Source: Hymenobacter sp. J193 (lineage in GTDB: Bacteria > Bacteroidota > Bacteroidia > Cytophagales > Hymenobacteraceae). Taken from it: 64,000 nucleotides of DNA. The number at the start of each line of letters is the position of its first letter. Position 1 is the first letter of the stretch. Below, one piece after another: positions 61,493 to 64,000 of the stretch. Under the pieces are notes generated by a model. That model was not told where the DNA came from. It saw nothing but the letters and a program-made list of their open reading frames with translations, and ran no database searches. The DNA is taken from NCBI RefSeq assembly GCF_024700075.1, contig NZ_JAJONE010000001.1, positions 2,012,001 to 2,076,000 of the forward strand. The letters are read 5' to 3'. The position numbers were made by a program, and so were the translations under genes.

Positions 61493-63139
61493 TTGAAAAG
61501 ACGAGATTTTATTGGCATCACGGGCTTAGCTACCGGGGCTTTGTTCTTACCGAGCCTGCCCGGCATGGGTGGGGTGCTGGTAGACCCCGAGCAGCTGCTC
61601 GAAACCATCGACCCGGCCCTGAAAAAGCGCCTGGCCGATGCGGCCCTGAACGCGGCTAAATCGGCGGGAGCTTCCTACGCCGACGTGCGCATCGGGCGCT
61701 ACCTCAACCAGTACGTGTTTACCCGCGAAAAGCAGGTGCAGAACATTACCAGCACCGAGAGCTTCGGGGTGGGCGTGCGGGCGTTGGTGAACGGGGCCTG
61801 GGGCTTTGCTTCCACCAACCTCGTCACGGAAGCCGGCATTGTGCAGGCCGCCAAAAACGCCGTCGCCATTGCCAAGGCCAACCAGCGCGTGCAAAAGGAG
61901 CCGGTGAAGCTGGCCGCGCAGAAAGGCTACGGGGAGGTGAGCTGGAAAACGCCCATTGAGCGCAACGCCTTCGAAGTGCCGGTGAAGGAAAAGGTGGATC
62001 TGCTGCTGGCTGCCAACGCCAAGGCCCTGGACAACGGCGCCAGCTACGTCAACTCGGCCCTGTTTCAGGTGAACGAGCAGAAGTACTTCGCCAGCACCGA
62101 CGGCTCCTACATCGACCAGGATGTGCACCGCATCTGGCCCACGTTCAACGTTACCGTTATTGACCGCGCCACCGGCAAATTCCGTTCCCGCGACGCCATG
62201 GCCTCGCCCATGGGCCTGGGCTACGAGTACCTCACGCCTCGCGCCAGCGACAAGCTAATGGGCCCGCAGGGAACCGGCGTTATCGGCTACAAGCAGCGCT
62301 ACGACATGCTGGAAGACGCAGCCCTGGCTGCCAAGCAGGCCAAGGAAAAGCTCACGGCTAAGTCTGTGACACCCGGCAAGTACGACCTCGTGCTCGACCC
62401 CAGCCACCTGGGTCTGACCATCCACGAATCGGTAGGGCACCCTACGGAGCTGGACCGGGTGCTGGGCTACGAAGCCAACTACGCCGGCACGTCCTTCGCG
62501 ACGCTCGACTGGAAAGCCAAAGGCCAGCCCTATGGCTCCAAGCTGGTGAACATTGTGGCCGACAAGCTGCAGCCCGGCACGCTGGGCGCGGTGGGCTACG
62601 ACGACGAGGGCGTGAAAACCAAGAAGTGGGACATCATCAAGGACGGAAAGCTGGTGAACTACCAGAAAATCCGGGACCAGGCGCACGTCATGGGTCAGCA
62701 GGAATCGGACGGGTGCTGCTACGCCGACTCCTGGAGCAGCGTGCAGTTTCAGCGTATGCCCAACATCAGCCTCCGCCCCGGCTCGGCCAAACTAAGCGTG
62801 GACGAGATGATCAAGAACGTGGACAAGGGCATCTACATTGCGGGGGAAGGCTCCTACTCCATCGACCAGCAGCGCTACAACTTCCAGTTCGGGGGCAAGG
62901 TGTTCTACGCCATTGAGAAGGGTAAAATTGCCGGCATGATTGAGGACGTTGCCTATCAGGCCAACACCCAGGAGTTCTGGGGCAGCTGCGCGGCCATCTG
63001 TGACCAGTCGGACTACCGCTTCCTGGGCACGTTCTTCGACGGCAAAGGCCAGCCCGGTCAGGTATCGGCCGTGAGCCACGGCTCCAGCACCACCCGCTTC
63101 AACGGCGTGAACGTCATCAATACCGCCCGGAAAATCTGA
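61493..63139 (+). CDS. tldD: TldD-family metalloprotease with Tat signal (copy 2)
   Basis: The protein has 548 residues, again from a TTG start with a twin-arginine signal (MKRRDFIGITGLATGALFLP). The zinc site is HESVGHPTELDRV (H311). It is collinear with copy 1 to the end, where the last bases are also nearly identical. The two copies differ at scattered positions, so the duplication is old and both look functional. Its partner tldE copy 2 starts 569 bp downstream. Confidence 0.92.
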   Translation: MKRRDFIGITGLATGALFLPSLPGMGGVLVDPEQLLETIDPALKKRLADAALNAAKSAGASYADVRIGRYLNQYVFTREKQVQNITSTESFGVGVRALVNGAWGFASTNLVTEAGIVQAAKNAVAIAKANQRVQKEPVKLAAQKGYGEVSWKTPIERNAFEVPVKEKVDLLLAANAKALDNGASYVNSALFQVNEQKYFASTDGSYIDQDVHRIWPTFNVTVIDRATGKFRSRDAMASPMGLGYEYLTPRASDKLMGPQGTGVIGYKQRYDMLEDAALAAKQAKEKLTAKSVTPGKYDLVLDPSHLGLTIHESVGHPTELDRVLGYEANYAGTSFATLDWKAKGQPYGSKLVNIVADKLQPGTLGAVGYDDEGVKTKKWDIIKDGKLVNYQKIRDQAHVMGQQESDGCCYADSWSSVQFQRMPNISLRPGSAKLSVDEMIKNVDKGIYIAGEGSYSIDQQRYNFQFGGKVFYAIEKGKIAGMIEDVAYQANTQEFWGSCAAICDQSDYRFLGTFFDGKGQPGQVSAVSHGSSTTRFNGVNVINTARKI

Positions 63140-63144
63140 TTTTC

Positions 63145-63181
63145 AATGTGCTAATGTGGTAGAATGTGCTGACGTGCTAAT
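63145..63181. repeat. Partial GTGCTAAT repeat after tldD2
   Basis: AATGTGCTAATGTGGTAG and GAATGTGCTGACGTGCTAAT form a single arm of the palindrome type seen at A1/A2; it also matches the reverse complement of 59591-59616. No matching right arm follows directly, because a pseudogene lies in between. Confidence 0.65.
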
Positions 63182-63199
63182 GCTTCAATCATTCCCTTT

Positions 63200-63572
63200 A
63201 TGGCCAACCCTTCCAGCAACAATCCTGTCTTGCAGCTAACTTTTGCGTTTTCGCTGCAAGTATTGGCTTACGTGGAGGAGTTGGAGAAAGTCCGGCGCTA
63301 CGTTATTGCGCAGCAGCTCCTGCGCAGCAGCTCCTGCGGAGCGGCACCTCCATTGGAGCCAATGTGCGGGAAGCCCAGCATGCGGAAAGCCGTGCCGACT
63401 TTATCCATAAATGCAAGGTTGCAGCGAAAGAAGCCAGCGAAACAGAATATTGGCTGCTCCTGTGCCAGCAAGCACCCAACTACCCTGATCCACCAGCCGA
63501 GATGCTGAGCCGCTGCTGGATATCTGCCGGCTGCTTTCCCGCATAATCAGCACCAGCAAAGCCAACGGGTAA
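63200..63572 (+). pseudogene. Four-helix-bundle protein gene (IVP/Avd-like), broken by a 14-bp tandem duplication
   Basis: It starts with MANPSSNNPVLQLTFAFSLQ and RRYVIAQQLLR, the family pattern, but the 14-bp unit CAGCAGCTCCTGCG is present twice (63311-63324, 63325-63338) and shifts the frame. Removing one copy restores LLRSGTSIGANVREAQ and then AESRADFIHKCKVAAKEASE. A second defect, a missing base near 63509-63513, hides the family end (LLDICRLLSRIISTSKANG) and its TAA, 63570-63572, which lies in palindrome A2. So two lesions are needed to explain it. It belongs to the same superfamily as 46374-46757 but to another subtype. Confidence 0.85.
63311..63338 (+). repeat. 14-bp perfect tandem duplication
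   Basis: CAGCAGCTCCTGCG occurs twice in direct succession inside the four-helix-bundle gene. The length is not a multiple of three, so it shifts the reading frame. Confidence 0.9.
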
Positions 63573-63656
63573 TGTGCTCATGTGACAGAATGTGCTGAGG
63601 TGCTAATGAAAGAACGACTATTAGCACCTCAGCACATTCTGTCACATGAGCACATT
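63571..63656. repeat. 37-bp perfect palindrome (copy A2), inverted relative to A1
   Basis: The arms 63571-63607 and 63620-63656 are identical to those of A1. The loop is GAAAGAACGACT, which is the reverse complement of the A1 loop with one difference. So this is A1 in the other orientation, in the equivalent gap of the second tldD-tldE unit. Confidence 0.85.
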
Positions 63657-63707
63657 ACCAACACATTAGAACATCAGCACATCCCCTCATTAGCACATTA
63701 ACATAAC

Positions 63708-64000
63708 ATGCCCATACTTTCCCAAGACGAAGCCCAGGCCATCCTGAAAAAGGTGCTGAGCTATTCGCAGGCCGATGAGTGCGCCGCCACCCTGCGCGGG
63801 CGCACCAGCGGCAACATCCGCTACGCCCGCAACACGGTAAGCACCGCCGGCCAGTCCGATAACGTGTCGCTAGCCGTGGAGTCGCGGTTTGGCAAGCGCA
63901 GCGGCACGGCCACCTGCAACCAGTTCGACGATGCCACGCTGCGGCGTTGCGTGCAGCGGGCTGAGGAAATTGCCCGCCTCGCCCCCGAAGACCCCGAGTA
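63708..64000 (+). CDS. tldE: TldE/PmbA-family protein (copy 2, partial)
   Basis: Only the first 97 residues are in the window (MPILSQDEAQAILKKVLSYS), and they match tldE copy 1 closely (EIARLAPEDPE, SVAVESRFGKRSG-type block, TCNQFDDATLRRC). It begins 51 bp after palindrome A2. It completes the second tldD-tldE unit, with the end outside the window. Confidence 0.9.
   Translation, partial: MPILSQDEAQAILKKVLSYSQADECAATLRGRTSGNIRYARNTVSTAGQSDNVSLAVESRFGKRSGTATCNQFDDATLRRCVQRAEEIARLAPEDPE

Noticed and set aside
1..64000. tRNA, rRNA, prophage and classical IS genes
   Set aside because: I looked for cloverleaf-type segments, transposase motifs and phage genes on both strands by eye and saw none. 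A tRNA finder could still detect something missed.

Overview
The window reads as a chromosomal stretch of a GC-rich Bacteroidota, most likely a Hymenobacter-like member of the Cytophagales. The grounds are a SusC-type TonB receptor, a type IX secretion (T9SS) C-terminal domain, TAnnTTTG and TAnnTTCG -7 promoter boxes, a bacillithiol-disulfide-reductase homologue (YpdA), BlaI/M56-TonB regulation and many Bacteroidota-typical lipoproteins. No rRNA, tRNA, CRISPR array, prophage or classical transposase gene was seen. The species assignment is inference.

Layout: 1-3.7 kb, end of a TonB-dependent receptor and an MG2/plug outer-membrane protein. 3.8-9.5 kb, DUF1684 lipoprotein, DNA polymerase I, DinB-fold protein, DoxX-like protein, YpdA. 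9.5-16.6 kb, small lipoprotein, SGNH hydrolase plus FadL-type channel, cyanophycinase-like peptidase, MgtE, STAS-like protein, ArfB. 16.7-31.4 kb, M13 peptidase, head-GIN protein, a frameshifted DUF3667 gene, beta-barrel protein, KAS III, T9SS metalloprotease, DUF72, RlpA, penicillin acylase, lipase. 31.7-33.5 kb, BlaI repressor with an overlapping M56-TonB sensor that carries a frameshift in a C run. 35-42.7 kb, a signalling cluster: NarL-type regulator, CheB, a CheB-CheR-PAS hybrid and a multi-PAS histidine kinase, with no chemoreceptor or CheA beside them. 43-44.6 kb, a secreted Thr/Gly/Ser repeat protein and two small proteins. 44.7-49.9 kb, an EmrAB-TolC-type efflux operon with a universal stress protein, interrupted by an antiparallel four-helix-bundle gene. 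50.1-57.7 kb, a sigma-54 activator (frameshifted), an M1 aminopeptidase, and McrBC restriction genes (mcrB frameshifted). 57.8-64 kb, two copies of a tldD-tldE metalloprotease pair.

The most striking signal lies between genes. Three small protein genes (one GIY-YIG nuclease, two four-helix-bundle proteins of the 23S-IVP/Avd fold) sit in intergenic gaps bounded by palindromic repeats, and related palindromes without a gene occupy other gaps nearby. The repeats abut coding ends so closely that they supply stop codons and, in one case, a start codon. This resembles the REP/RAYT arrangement but with different proteins, and it is my main candidate for an undescribed system. Five genes also carry apparent frameshifts. 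Four are single-base changes, three of them clearly in C runs of five or six and the fourth probably in a short C or T run. The fifth is a 14-bp tandem duplication plus a base loss. The homopolymer cases may be sequencing errors or phase variation; the duplication looks real.
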